From contig NZ_CANLBK010000001.1 in the NCBI RefSeq assembly GCF_947488835.1, forward strand, positions 1,240,001-1,304,000: DNA of 64,000 nt. The letters are read 5' to 3'. The stretch is from an uncultured Marinobacter sp. (GTDB lineage Bacteria; Pseudomonadota; Gammaproteobacteria; Pseudomonadales; Oleiphilaceae). Shown piece after piece: positions 51,301 to 61,985 of the stretch (position 1 is its first letter; each line of letters opens with the position of its first letter). The notes beneath the pieces were generated by a model that was given only the letters and a program-made list of their open reading frames with translations, did not search any database and was not told where the DNA came from. A program made the position numbers and the translations under genes.

Positions 51301-53618
51301 GGTTGGAGATCTCCATTTTCAGAACTCTCCAATTTGGAGTTTTCTTCTTCCTTTGCCCGGGCGGCAGAAGGGATCACATCAATGGCATCAACACGCTGCA
51401 AACCACGGGGCAACTTATGCCCGCGCCGGCCACGCTCGCCAATATAGTGTTCAAGATCGGCAAATTGGAGCCCCATCTTGCGTTTGCCAGCACGAATTTC
51501 CAACTGATCATCCTCTGCGAACACTGCAACAGCCACCACATATTCTTCGCGGCTCTGCACCCGTGCAGAAGGGATGCTGATAATCTTGTTACCCTTACCC
51601 TTGCTCAGCTCTGGTAGCTCACTGAGTGGGAACACAAGCATTCTGCCTTCATTGGAGATTGCCCCGAGATAGAGCATTTTGTCGGTAGCCGGGATGACGA
51701 CCGGCGACATGATTTTGGCGCCTTTTGGTACGCTGACTACTGCCTTGCCGTTCCGGTTCTTGCTGATCATATCGTTCAGCGACGTCACAAAGCCGTAGCC
51801 ACCATCGGTTACCAGCAGTGCCTTGCGGGCCGGGTCACCCATCAAGAGACCTGAAAAGCTGGCCCCCGATGGTGGGTTGATCCTGCCCGTAAGTGGCTCA
51901 CCCTGCCCTCGCGCCGATGGCAGGCTATGAGCCATCAATGAGTAAGCCCGGCCAGTAGAGTCGATAAAAATAGTCTGTTGGTTATTACGCCCTCGGGCCG
52001 CCAGAGCGAAGCCATCTCCGGATTTGTAGTTCAGCCCGTCCGGGTCTATGTCATGGCCTTTGGCCGCTCGCACCCAGCCCTTATCCGACAGCACAACGGT
52101 AACCGGATCGTTGGATACCAGGTCATTCTCACTGAACGCCTTCGCTTCTTCACGCTCAACAATGGGCGAACGGCGATCGTCGCCATATTCTTCAGCATCG
52201 GCCAGCAGCTCACTTTTGATCAGATCACTCAAGCGAGTTTCAGAACCCAGAATGGACTGGAGTTCATCCCGCTCCGCGGCCAGCTCATCCTGCTCACCAC
52301 GGATTTTCATTTCCTCAAGCTTCGCCAGGTGCCGCAACTTCAGCTCAAGGATGGATTCAGCCTGTTCCGGAGACAGCCCGAACCGCTCCATAAACACGAG
52401 CTTGGGTTTATCTTCCGTACGGATAATGTGAATGACTTCATCGATATTCAGGTAGGCAATCAACAGGCCTTCAAGAATGTGCAAGCGCGCCAGAACCTTA
52501 TCCAGCCGGTGCTGCAATCGGCGTGTCACAGTGGTACGCCGGAACGCCAGCCACTCCGTAAGCATCTGGTGCAGACCTTTCACTCCCGGGCGGCCATCGT
52601 TACCGATCACGTTGATGTTCACGCGATAGGTCTTTTCAAGGTCCGTGCTGGCAAACAGGTGCGCCATGAGCCCGTCGAGATCCACTCGGTTCGAGCGCGG
52701 TACAATCACCAGCCGGGTCGGGTTCTCATGATCTGACTCGTCACGGAGATCCGCTACCATTGGCAGTTTTTTAGTTTGCATTTGATGAGCAATCTGCTCA
52801 AGAACACGGTTCCCGGAAACCTGATGCGGCAAATCAGTTACCACAATCTCACCGGTCTCCCGCACCCAACGGGCACGCATGCGCAAAGAGCCACGGCCAG
52901 TTTCGTACATCTGGAGCAGATCTTTTCGAGGTGTGATGATTTCCGCGTTAGTAGGGAAATCCGGCCCCTTAACATGCTCACACAGTTGGTCAACCGTTGC
53001 CTCAGGCTCGTCCAGCAGCCGGATACAGGCTGCGGTGACTTCCCTTACGTTATGGGGCGGTATGTCGGTGGCCATGCCCACAGCGATGCCGGTAGTGCCG
53101 TTAAGCAGCACGTGGGGCAGCCTTGCAGGCAGCACTGAGGGCTCATCCATGGTGCCATCAAAGTTTGGCACCCAGTCTACGGTTCCGTGCCCGAGCTCTG
53201 TCAGCAGCAGGTCAGAAAAGCGCGCCAGCCGAGATTCTGTATAACGCATGGCCGCAAATGATTTGGGATCATCTGGCGCACCCCAGTTACCCTGACCGTC
53301 CACGAGAGGATAGCGATAGGAGAAGGGCTGAGCCATGAGCACCATGGCCTCATAACAGGCGCTATCTCCGTGGGGGTGAAACTTACCAAGAACATCACCC
53401 ACGGTACGGGCCGACTTCTTGTATTTGGACGTAGATTTAAGACCCAGCTCTGACATGGCGTAAATAATGCGCCGCTGAACCGGCTTCAGCCCATCACCCA
53501 CATTGGGAAGTGCGCGGTCAAGAATGACGTACATGGAGTAGTCGAGATAGGCTTTTTCCGTGTAATCCCGGAGTGATACCCGCTCAAAGCCTTCATCCGT
53601 GGTCTGAAACTCTGGCAT
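51297..53618 (-). CDS. parC: DNA topoisomerase IV subunit A
   Basis: Decatenates daughter chromosomes with ParE. The 773-residue protein has the catalytic Tyr126 ([11 protein letters not shown]) and the winged-helix DNA gate [11 protein letters not shown]. The quinolone-determining region [13 protein letters not shown] keeps Ser86 and Glu90, equivalent to the wild-type E. coli Ser80/Glu84, so no resistance mutation is seen there. A beta-pinwheel C-terminal domain follows. It is coupled to serB; parE lies 5.8 kb upstream, beyond an accessory segment. Confidence 0.97.
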   Translation of the reverse strand: MPEFQTTDEGFERVSLRDYTEKAYLDYSMYVILDRALPNVGDGLKPVQRRIIYAMSELGLKSTSKYKKSARTVGDVLGKFHPHGDSACYEAMVLMAQPFSYRYPLVDGQGNWGAPDDPKSFAAMRYTESRLARFSDLLLTELGHGTVDWVPNFDGTMDEPSVLPARLPHVLLNGTTGIAVGMATDIPPHNVREVTAACIRLLDEPEATVDQLCEHVKGPDFPTNAEIITPRKDLLQMYETGRGSLRMRARWVRETGEIVVTDLPHQVSGNRVLEQIAHQMQTKKLPMVADLRDESDHENPTRLVIVPRSNRVDLDGLMAHLFASTDLEKTYRVNINVIGNDGRPGVKGLHQMLTEWLAFRRTTVTRRLQHRLDKVLARLHILEGLLIAYLNIDEVIHIIRTEDKPKLVFMERFGLSPEQAESILELKLRHLAKLEEMKIRGEQDELAAERDELQSILGSETRLSDLIKSELLADAEEYGDDRRSPIVEREEAKAFSENDLVSNDPVTVVLSDKGWVRAAKGHDIDPDGLNYKSGDGFALAARGRNNQQTIFIDSTGRAYSLMAHSLPSARGQGEPLTGRINPPSGASFSGLLMGDPARKALLVTDGGYGFVTSLNDMISKNRNGKAVVSVPKGAKIMSPVVIPATDKMLYLGAISNEGRMLVFPLSELPELSKGKGNKIISIPSARVQSREEYVVAVAVFAEDDQLEIRAGKRKMGLQFADLEHYIGERGRRGHKLPRGLQRVDAIDVIPSAARAKEEENSKLESSENGDLQP

Positions 53619-53899
53619 GGATGCCTCTTTTGTTGCCTGTATTGCCTGATTTGAAATACGTTCGTGATGCTACCCTGTGCGCCCTGATTAATCACGGGGC
53701 CGGTGCAGTGGAACATTATATGGAGCGCAGAGCTGATACACCAACAACCTGCGGATATATCAGCCAGAACAGCTCATTCACGCCTGATCTGCGCCCTTCC
53801 AATAGCGGAATTCCCGCATGGAGAGTCTGTAAGGTGCACCGTATGCTCCTAATCGATGATGAATAGAAGACCGTTTTCCCTTCAATCAAGCGGAACACT

Positions 53900-54163
53900 A
53901 TGAAACCCAATCTTAAAGCCTGCGGGCAAGCGCTGACTACGGCGATAGTGAATGCGGCACTGGCCGTCGCTCTGATGCTTCTTGTAGAGTTTGCAATCAG
54001 TGGCAGTTTTCAGGCCCCCGCGCCCTACCTTTGGGCTGGCTTACTTATCGGGCTTGTTATTTTCGCCGCTCAGTTCTGGCGTCAGCGTCACCTTTGCCGC
54101 TCCTGCAAAACCGACCAGGACTCACCTGCAACGCCCCATTCGAGCCTGCATTCTGACGCGTAG
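53900..54163 (+). CDS. Small two-helix membrane protein, unknown
   Basis: I do not recognise this 87-residue protein. Two hydrophobic segments (about 12-33 and 43-62) are joined by a short loop with FQAPAPYLW. A basic C-terminal tail with a CxxC pair (HLCRSCKTD) follows; the tail would be cytosolic if both ends are inside. GCGGAA lies 5-10 nt before the ATG. The 281 bp before it, back to parC, shows no other gene. Confidence 0.55.
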   Translation: MKPNLKACGQALTTAIVNAALAVALMLLVEFAISGSFQAPAPYLWAGLLIGLVIFAAQFWRQRHLCRSCKTDQDSPATPHSSLHSDA

Positions 54164-54269
54164 CGTCCCGAAAAAATGACCTGCCTCATTGTACTTTTGA
54201 TTTAATACCTGACACCTGGCTCAGCGCTGCTATGACTTGAGTAAATCCCAGCAAACACACGAGCTTACC

Positions 54270-54524
54270 ATGGCCACAAGCAAACGTTTCGGGCTGCGTT
54301 CAAGAATTGGCAGCAATCTGCTCGCAAAGTCATAAAGCTGGCGGAGGAAGACCAATCCGAAGAAGCCATGACCAGAATTACTGACACGAATACCAGCGTT
54401 GCCTCAGCAACCGAAGAGCAAACCCAAGTGGTTGGCAAGATCAAAAGATATTGACGGCATCAGCCAATCACTTGACGGGTACGCACGCGAACTGGAGAAG
54501 CAAACAGGCAGATTCCGGGTGTAA
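54270..54524 (+). pseudogene. Remnant of a methyl-accepting chemotaxis protein (C-terminus)
   Basis: In the second frame the DNA reads EEAMTRITDTNTSVASATEEQTQVVGK-style signalling-domain sequence. A frameshift near 54445 then continues as DIDGISQSLDGYARELEKQ and ends at TAA 54522-54524. This is the distal methylation-helix end and tail of a chemoreceptor. The ligand domain, HAMP, hairpin tip and first methylation helix are absent. An ATG at 54270 opens only a 21-codon frame. The 3' hairpin at 54507-54538 seems to be the original terminator. The gene cannot make a functional receptor. Confidence 0.85.
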
Positions 54525-54538
54525 GCCCGGAACCTGCC
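54507..54538 (+). terminator. Hairpin at the end of the chemoreceptor remnant
   Basis: GGCAGATTCCGGG, loop TGTAAG, CCCGGAACCTGCC: a 13-bp stem with one mismatch. The stop codon of the remnant falls in the loop. No clear T-run follows on the plus strand; it lies 23 bp before the end of the convergent yceI and may serve both. Confidence 0.6.
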
Positions 54539-54560
54539 CAGGTAGGGGTAAAAAGACTAC

Positions 54561-55142
54561 TTACTGGCGAACGCCTTCAATAGAGATTGTAATTTCCACC
54601 GTCTCGGAGGCTTTGCCAAGGCTTGCGGGGATACCGAAGTCTTCAAGTCGCAGCTCTGTCTCTGCCTCAAAGCCCATACGGTAACCGCCCCAAGGGTCTT
54701 TTCCGTGGCCCAACATTTCCGCTTCCAAGGTCACCTCGCGGGTTACGCCGTGCAGCGTAAAATCACCCACAATATCCGCCTCGCCATCTTCATCAACATT
54801 CACTCGCTTACTCTTGAAGCTCGCTTCCGGAAACTTACTCACGTCCAGGAAGTCTTTGCTGCGCAAGTGCTTGTCACGCTCGGCATGGTTGGAGTCCAGG
54901 CTGGCCGTATCGATGGTTACATTCACCGTGCTGTTTTCGGGGTTTTCTGCATCGTAAACGAACTGACCATCAAAATCGTTGAAGCGGCCATAGAGCCAGC
55001 TATAACCCAGATGGGAGATTTTGAACGTGATGAACTGATGGGCACCTTCTTTGTCAAAAGCATAGGTTCCACTAGCTTCATTCGCTTGAACACTTCCCAC
55101 CAGGGCGATGGAAACGGCAGATGCGAGCAGTAACTTCCTCAT
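54561..55142 (-). CDS. yceI: YceI family periplasmic lipid-binding-like protein
   Basis: A 193-residue precursor with a signal peptide cleaved after VQA (residue 20), giving a periplasmic lipocalin-like beta barrel that binds long isoprenoid-type lipids in characterised members. Motifs include YAFDKEGAHQFITFKISHLGYSW, SKDFLDVSKFPEASFKS and DFTLHGVTREVTLEAEMLGHG. ATG 55142 is supported by AAAGGAGAG; longer frames lack a signal peptide. It follows the cytochrome b561 gene, the same pair as yceJ-yceI of E. coli. Confidence 0.92.
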   Translation of the reverse strand: MRKLLLASAVSIALVGSVQANEASGTYAFDKEGAHQFITFKISHLGYSWLYGRFNDFDGQFVYDAENPENSTVNVTIDTASLDSNHAERDKHLRSKDFLDVSKFPEASFKSKRVNVDEDGEADIVGDFTLHGVTREVTLEAEMLGHGKDPWGGYRMGFEAETELRLEDFGIPASLGKASETVEITISIEGVRQ

Positions 55143-55197
55143 AAAACTCTCCTTTAAGTAAAAAGAAATGCGCCAACTCAGCGCAGCATCGAAAAAT

Positions 55198-55758
55198 TCA
55201 ATCATTCCGTCGCGCCGGAACCAACATACGACGCAAGGTTTCGTCACGGTCGATGAAGTGGTGCTTCAGGGCACCTGCAGCGTGCAGTGCGGCCAAGCCA
55301 ACCAACGCCCAGGTGCTCCAGTAATGCACCAACCCGGCGATATCCTCCAACCCTTTAATCTGACCAGTCACCGATGGCACTTCAAACCAGCCAAATACGC
55401 TTATGGATGAACCGTCGGCGGTTGAAATCAAATACCCGCTCACCATGGCGACAAAAATCAGAACATACAACAAGCCGTGAGCTGCGCGGGCACTTAATAC
55501 CTCCCAGCGTTTGTGCGCCGCAATCGAATCCGGTGATGGGGACATCAACCGCCAAAGCAATCGGAACACCACCAGTGCAAATAATAAAACACCGACACTG
55601 CGGTGAATGTCTGGACCGCGCCGGTACCACTCGTCGTAGTACGACAGATCAACCATCCAGAAGCCCAAAGCAAATAAACCCAACACCGCTAAAGCAACAA
55701 CCCAGTGGGCAACAATAGCCAGCCAACCATAACCGGCGGTGGTGTTTCCTATCTGCAT
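55198..55758 (-). CDS. yceJ: Cytochrome b561 (YceJ-like)
   Basis: An inner-membrane dihaem cytochrome of 186 residues with four transmembrane helices. Haem-ligand histidines are in AHWVVALAVLGLFALG, DIHRSVGVLLFALVVFRLLW, AAHGLLYVLIFVAM and STWALVGLAALHAAGALKHHF. ATG 55758 is chosen because the frame upstream to 55854 is not family-like; GGGAGG stands 12-17 nt before it, which is long spacing. It is probably co-transcribed with yceI; electron transfer between quinol and a periplasmic partner is the general role. Confidence 0.9.
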   Translation of the reverse strand: MQIGNTTAGYGWLAIVAHWVVALAVLGLFALGFWMVDLSYYDEWYRRGPDIHRSVGVLLFALVVFRLLWRLMSPSPDSIAAHKRWEVLSARAAHGLLYVLIFVAMVSGYLISTADGSSISVFGWFEVPSVTGQIKGLEDIAGLVHYWSTWALVGLAALHAAGALKHHFIDRDETLRRMLVPARRND

Positions 55759-56008
55759 AGCAATCACGGCCTCCCTAACTACGCTTAAACTTGAGGATAG
55801 AAGTATAGGAAGCCGCATCCTCAAAGGAAATCGGAATGTTTTGCGCCCCATCATCAGAAATTTTGATCAAGCCAAGGTCGACTCAAAAAAGGTCTTGACT
55901 TTTGTCGCATACGGATTGTACGCATTGCCGAATTATGGGTGTTGAGTACACTCACTCCATACTTTAAACACCCCTCAGGGGGATTACATTAAACATAGAG
56001 AGCACGAC

Positions 56009-56056
56009 ATGGAACTCGAATTCGACGAATCCGTTGTAATCCCGAGCAACAACTGA
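56009..56056 (+). CDS. Candidate 15-residue micro-ORF
   Basis: Encodes MELEFDESVVIPSNN. GAGAG lies 6 nt before the ATG, a usable ribosome site, and a GC-rich hairpin follows 7 nt after the stop. The peptide is acidic and belongs to no family I know. It could be a leader peptide, a precursor of a modified peptide, or chance. Very short ORFs are common by chance, so confidence is low. Confidence 0.25.
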   Translation: MELEFDESVVIPSNN

Positions 56057-56062
56057 TTATTC

Positions 56063-56088
56063 GGCGGCTCTTGTTTTAAAGGGCCGCC
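56063..56088 (+). terminator. Hairpin after the 15-codon ORF
   Basis: GGCGGCTC, loop TTGTTTTAAA, GGGCCGCC: an 8-bp stem with one G-U pair. The plus strand is followed by AAAAT and not a T-run, so intrinsic termination is doubtful; it may cap or stabilise a short RNA. Confidence 0.35.
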
Positions 56089-56161
56089 AAAATCACCTGC
56101 AACAACGAAAGACTCCACAAAGCTTACAACCTATTTCAGATTTATTCATGAAACGGTGGTA

Positions 56162-56242
56162 ATGCTATCCATTTTTTGGCAACCTCCTCCAACTATCAGT
56201 TTACTCTGGCTTTTTCTGTTCATAGCCAACACTGGTCAGTGA
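56162..56242 (+). CDS. Candidate 26-residue hydrophobic micro-ORF
   Basis: The frame from ATG 56162 to TGA 56242 encodes a peptide beginning MLSIFWQPPPTISLL and continuing with an LWLFLFIA stretch, enough to span a membrane once. GGTGG is only 2 nt before the ATG, too close for an ideal ribosome site. It may be chance, a leader of the EAL gene 30 bp on, or a small membrane peptide. Confidence 0.15.
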   Translation: MLSIFWQPPPTISLLWLFLFIANTGQ

Positions 56243-56272
56243 TCGTTCAAGTGCGTTTTACAGCAGCACTTG

Positions 56273-57583
56273 ATGCATTCGTTCAATGATTCGAAAGACA
56301 CTATGCAGCCAGCAGCCATCCCGGAAACGTTGACGGACCCCGAGGTTGATCTGATATCGCAGATGCTCCAAAGAGACGGCGACTCTTGGACCGCGCGCTT
56401 CCAGGGCCTTACCTTGAAAACGGCCCTTCAGCCGATTTACAGCATTTCGCATAAACGAACCATTGGCTACGAGGCGCTGATACGGGCACAAGACCCGGAC
56501 CTTTCAAACGTTCTGCCTATACATCTATTCGAATTACCTTCTTCCGATGCGGAAAACCTGCTGCTTGACCGGCTCTGCCGATACCTGCACATACAAAATT
56601 ACAGCGGCATCGAAGACCAACTCAACTGGCTATTTCTCAACGTTTCCCCCCGGGTTGTTACCAGCGGCAGCCAAACAGATTCATTTTTCGGCAACCTTCT
56701 GGCGAAGACGAAGCTGCCACCCCACCGGATCGTAATCGAGATTGTTGAACAGCCAACCGACGACGCTGACCGTCTGCGCGAAACCGTCGCCTATTACCGA
56801 AAGCTTGGCTGCCTTACAGCCATTGACGACTTCGGGGCTGGACACTCAAACTTTGAACGCATCTGGAATTTGTCACCCGACATAGTGAAGCTGGACCGTA
56901 AACTGCTAACCCGGGCCACTGAAGATCATAAGGCGCGACAGATTCTGAACGGCATTGTTTCATTGCTGCATCAATCAGGATGTTTGGTCTTACTGGAAGG
57001 TGTTGAAACTAACGATCAGGCGATGATTGCCATCGATGCCGGCGTGGACTTTGTTCAAGGATTTTACTTCTGCCGGCCCAGTATGGATCTGACCAGCCTC
57101 TCAAATGCACCTACTGATTTCGAGCAGTTGCTGCAAGACTATAAAGCGAGACATCAAATCACCCAGGACCCGACCCGCTATTTGGCGGATTTCTTCTGGA
57201 ACGATTTTCAGAATGCCACTAAATTGCTGCAGGCTGACACCCCCATGGCCCCGGCGTGCAACGATCTGTTGAATCACGGCCCTGTATCGCGCTGTTACCT
57301 TGCGGATGACCAAGGGGTTCAGTTAGAAGACACTCTGATATCTGACACCGGAACCCGGGGGCTGGACCCGCGCTTCAAGCCTTTGGAAAGTACCAGCAAG
57401 GCAGATTGGTACCGGCAGCAGTATCTCCGGCAGGCGCTGGCTCAGCCTGGCAAGCTTCACGTTACCGCCCCCTACCTGTGTGTAACGGGCGCTTATATGT
57501 GCGTAACACTGTCCTTGTGTTTCACCCACCGCAACAAACAGCGAGTGCTTTGCTGCGACATTCTGGCAAACGCACCTCTGTAG
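56273..57583 (+). CDS. EAL-domain c-di-GMP phosphodiesterase with C-terminal sensor-like domain
   Basis: A 436-residue protein. The EAL domain (about 40-275) keeps the catalytic set: EALIRAQ, LFLNVSP, IVIEIVE, AIDDFGAGHSNF, VKLDRKLL, LLEGVE and QGFYF. Active hydrolysis of c-di-GMP to pGpG is therefore expected; Orn, encoded at 38.3 kb, would finish the degradation. The C-terminal part (about 320-436) looks like a Cache/PDC-type domain (SRCYLADDQGVQ; ADWYRQQYLRQALAQPGKLHV; CVTGAYMCVTLS). No transmembrane segment is seen. ATG 56303 is an alternative start; neither has a good ribosome site. It is convergent with the transporter gene, 3 bp apart. Confidence 0.88.
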   Translation: MHSFNDSKDTMQPAAIPETLTDPEVDLISQMLQRDGDSWTARFQGLTLKTALQPIYSISHKRTIGYEALIRAQDPDLSNVLPIHLFELPSSDAENLLLDRLCRYLHIQNYSGIEDQLNWLFLNVSPRVVTSGSQTDSFFGNLLAKTKLPPHRIVIEIVEQPTDDADRLRETVAYYRKLGCLTAIDDFGAGHSNFERIWNLSPDIVKLDRKLLTRATEDHKARQILNGIVSLLHQSGCLVLLEGVETNDQAMIAIDAGVDFVQGFYFCRPSMDLTSLSNAPTDFEQLLQDYKARHQITQDPTRYLADFFWNDFQNATKLLQADTPMAPACNDLLNHGPVSRCYLADDQGVQLEDTLISDTGTRGLDPRFKPLESTSKADWYRQQYLRQALAQPGKLHVTAPYLCVTGAYMCVTLSLCFTHRNKQRVLCCDILANAPL

Positions 57584-57586
57584 CGA

Positions 57587-59365
57587 CTACCAACCCGGGC
57601 TGATTCCATACACCATCGCAATCACCGCCACCGATACCAGGCCAATAAACACATTCATTGGCAAACCGACACGAACAAAGTCGCCGAAACGATAGCCCCC
57701 CGGGCCGAACACCATCATATTGGTTTGATACCCCAACGGCGTAGCGAAACTGGCCGACGCTGCCATCATTACCGCAATCACAAAAGGCTCAGCCGGAACC
57801 CCCATGGTGCTGGTCATTGAAAGTACTACCGGAATGACCAATACAGCTGCCGCGTTATTAGTGATCACCTCTGTAAGCACGGATACGGAACAATAGACGA
57901 GGAACAGAGCCAACAGAACATGCCCTTTGCTCAGGCCAAGAATAGCCCCTGCAACGAAAGTGGCCGCCCCTGTCTCCTGCAATGCGGCACCCAACGCAAA
58001 GGAAGCCCCGATAGTAAGCACTACCGGAACGTCCACTGACTTCTGTGCCTGCCCTACAGAGCAACAGCCGCTCATAATCATCAGCGCAGCTCCCAGCAAA
58101 GCAGCATTCAGCATGCTGAGAACGCCACAGGCCGCCAACCCCACCAGCACAACCAGAATACCCCAGGACAGCCAGGCACGGTTGTGCCTGGGCGCCTCAG
58201 TTTCCAGATCATTAATAAGCAGAAAATCCTTGTTATAACGCTGACGACTTACAAACGCCGGCCGAGCCTCCAGCAACAGCACGTCGCCGGGCCGGAGCCG
58301 AATATTGCCAAGGTTGCCTGCAACGCGTGCCCCACCTCGAGCGACCGCCAGAACAACCGCCCCGTAACGCTCCCGGAACCGCGCATCCCGGATGGTCAAT
58401 CCCAGCACCTCTGACTGGGGAGACAAAGCCGCCTCCATTAAGCAGCGCTCAGCACGATGCTGACTCAGGCTGGGTTCATCAGCGTGTTCCGAAGGTACAA
58501 TCCCGTTAATTCGAAGCAGATCGGAGATTGCCTGGGTATCCCCTGCAAACACGAGGCGGTCACCTCCGCACAGGCGCTCCTCAGAAGGCACCGCCGTCAC
58601 CACGCTGCCAACACGCTCTATCTCAACCAAGTAGAGCCGCTCAAGCTCTCTCAGGCCCGCTTCACCAACAGTTTTGCCCACCAATGGTCCATCAATGGCT
58701 ACTGCCACTTCCAGAGTAAACTCTCTCATGGAGCCAAATTTATGCCGGTCTTCCCGATTTGGAAGTGCCCGCGGCATGAACAGCAAGATTGCGGCGATTC
58801 CCAGAACCGCCACAGGCAAGCCAACCGCGGTGATAGAGAAAATGGACAGCCCGGCGTCGCCGGTGAGCTGTTCGTATTGGCCGTTAACAACCAGGTTGGT
58901 GCTGGTGCCAATCATGGTCAGCGTGCCACCAAGGATGGCGGAGTAGCTGAGCGGAATCATCAGTTTGGATGGCGCGATACCAATCTTCCGGGACCAGGCA
59001 TGAACCGCCGGTATCATGGTGGCCACAACGGGGGTGTTGTTGAGGAAGCCGCTCAACAGTGCAACTGGCAGCGTGATGCGCGCTTGCGCTGAGCGAGCAG
59101 TTTTGGGGTTTCGGAGCAGGTGCCTGACCAGCAAATCAACCCCGCCAGAATGATGAATGCCTGCGGCCACTACAAATAGAGCTACGACAGTAATCAGACC
59201 CGTATTACTAAACCCCGAAAGGGCTTGGCCAGCCGAAATAATGCCACTGGCACTGAGCACAATGAGCACAACCATCAGCACCAAATGCGGCGCGTAGCGT
59301 CCTGAGCTCATAAGTACAAGCGCGGCGCCGGCCATGCCGAGCGCGAACCATCCCTGCCAGTCCAT
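57587..59365 (-). CDS. SLC13/DASS family permease with RCK_C domains
   Basis: A 592-residue inner-membrane transporter of the divalent anion:Na+ symporter type (dicarboxylate, sulfate or similar). Two transmembrane halves carry the paired motifs NNTPVVATMIPA with IGTSTNLVVNG, and ITNNAAAVLVIPV with TPLGYQTNMMVFGPGGYRF. Between them lie two TrkA_C (RCK_C) domains (about 205-290 and 300-385), suggesting ligand control. About 11 hydrophobic segments are visible. The substrate cannot be read from sequence. Confidence 0.88.
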   Translation of the reverse strand: MDWQGWFALGMAGAALVLMSSGRYAPHLVLMVVLIVLSASGIISAGQALSGFSNTGLITVVALFVVAAGIHHSGGVDLLVRHLLRNPKTARSAQARITLPVALLSGFLNNTPVVATMIPAVHAWSRKIGIAPSKLMIPLSYSAILGGTLTMIGTSTNLVVNGQYEQLTGDAGLSIFSITAVGLPVAVLGIAAILLFMPRALPNREDRHKFGSMREFTLEVAVAIDGPLVGKTVGEAGLRELERLYLVEIERVGSVVTAVPSEERLCGGDRLVFAGDTQAISDLLRINGIVPSEHADEPSLSQHRAERCLMEAALSPQSEVLGLTIRDARFRERYGAVVLAVARGGARVAGNLGNIRLRPGDVLLLEARPAFVSRQRYNKDFLLINDLETEAPRHNRAWLSWGILVVLVGLAACGVLSMLNAALLGAALMIMSGCCSVGQAQKSVDVPVVLTIGASFALGAALQETGAATFVAGAILGLSKGHVLLALFLVYCSVSVLTEVITNNAAAVLVIPVVLSMTSTMGVPAEPFVIAVMMAASASFATPLGYQTNMMVFGPGGYRFGDFVRVGLPMNVFIGLVSVAVIAMVYGISPGW

Positions 59366-59467
59366 TACGGTTCTTCCCGATCAGAAAACCGGCAGGATAG
59401 CGAGCCTGAAGATTAATTAAAAAGAATAACTACATCTTTTTATAGGTCGAAATAGCATATAAGGTAA

Positions 59468-61981
<2,514 letters not shown>

Positions 61982-61985
<4 letters not shown>

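Larger units (their letters stand above)
55759..56272. other. 514-bp intergenic region with candidate micro-ORFs
   Basis: Lies between the divergent cytochrome b561 and EAL-protein genes. Within it I see a TTGACT at 55895-55900 with no good -10, a small CCCCT/AGGGG pairing near 55970, a 15-codon ORF (56009), a GC-rich hairpin (56063-56088) and a 26-codon hydrophobic ORF (56162). Nothing else is recognisable. Confidence 0.5.

Noticed and set aside
53845..53868. Short frame ending in MLLIDDE that resembles the start of a response regulator
   Set aside because: It stops after seven residues and no receiver-domain remnant follows in any frame; probably chance.
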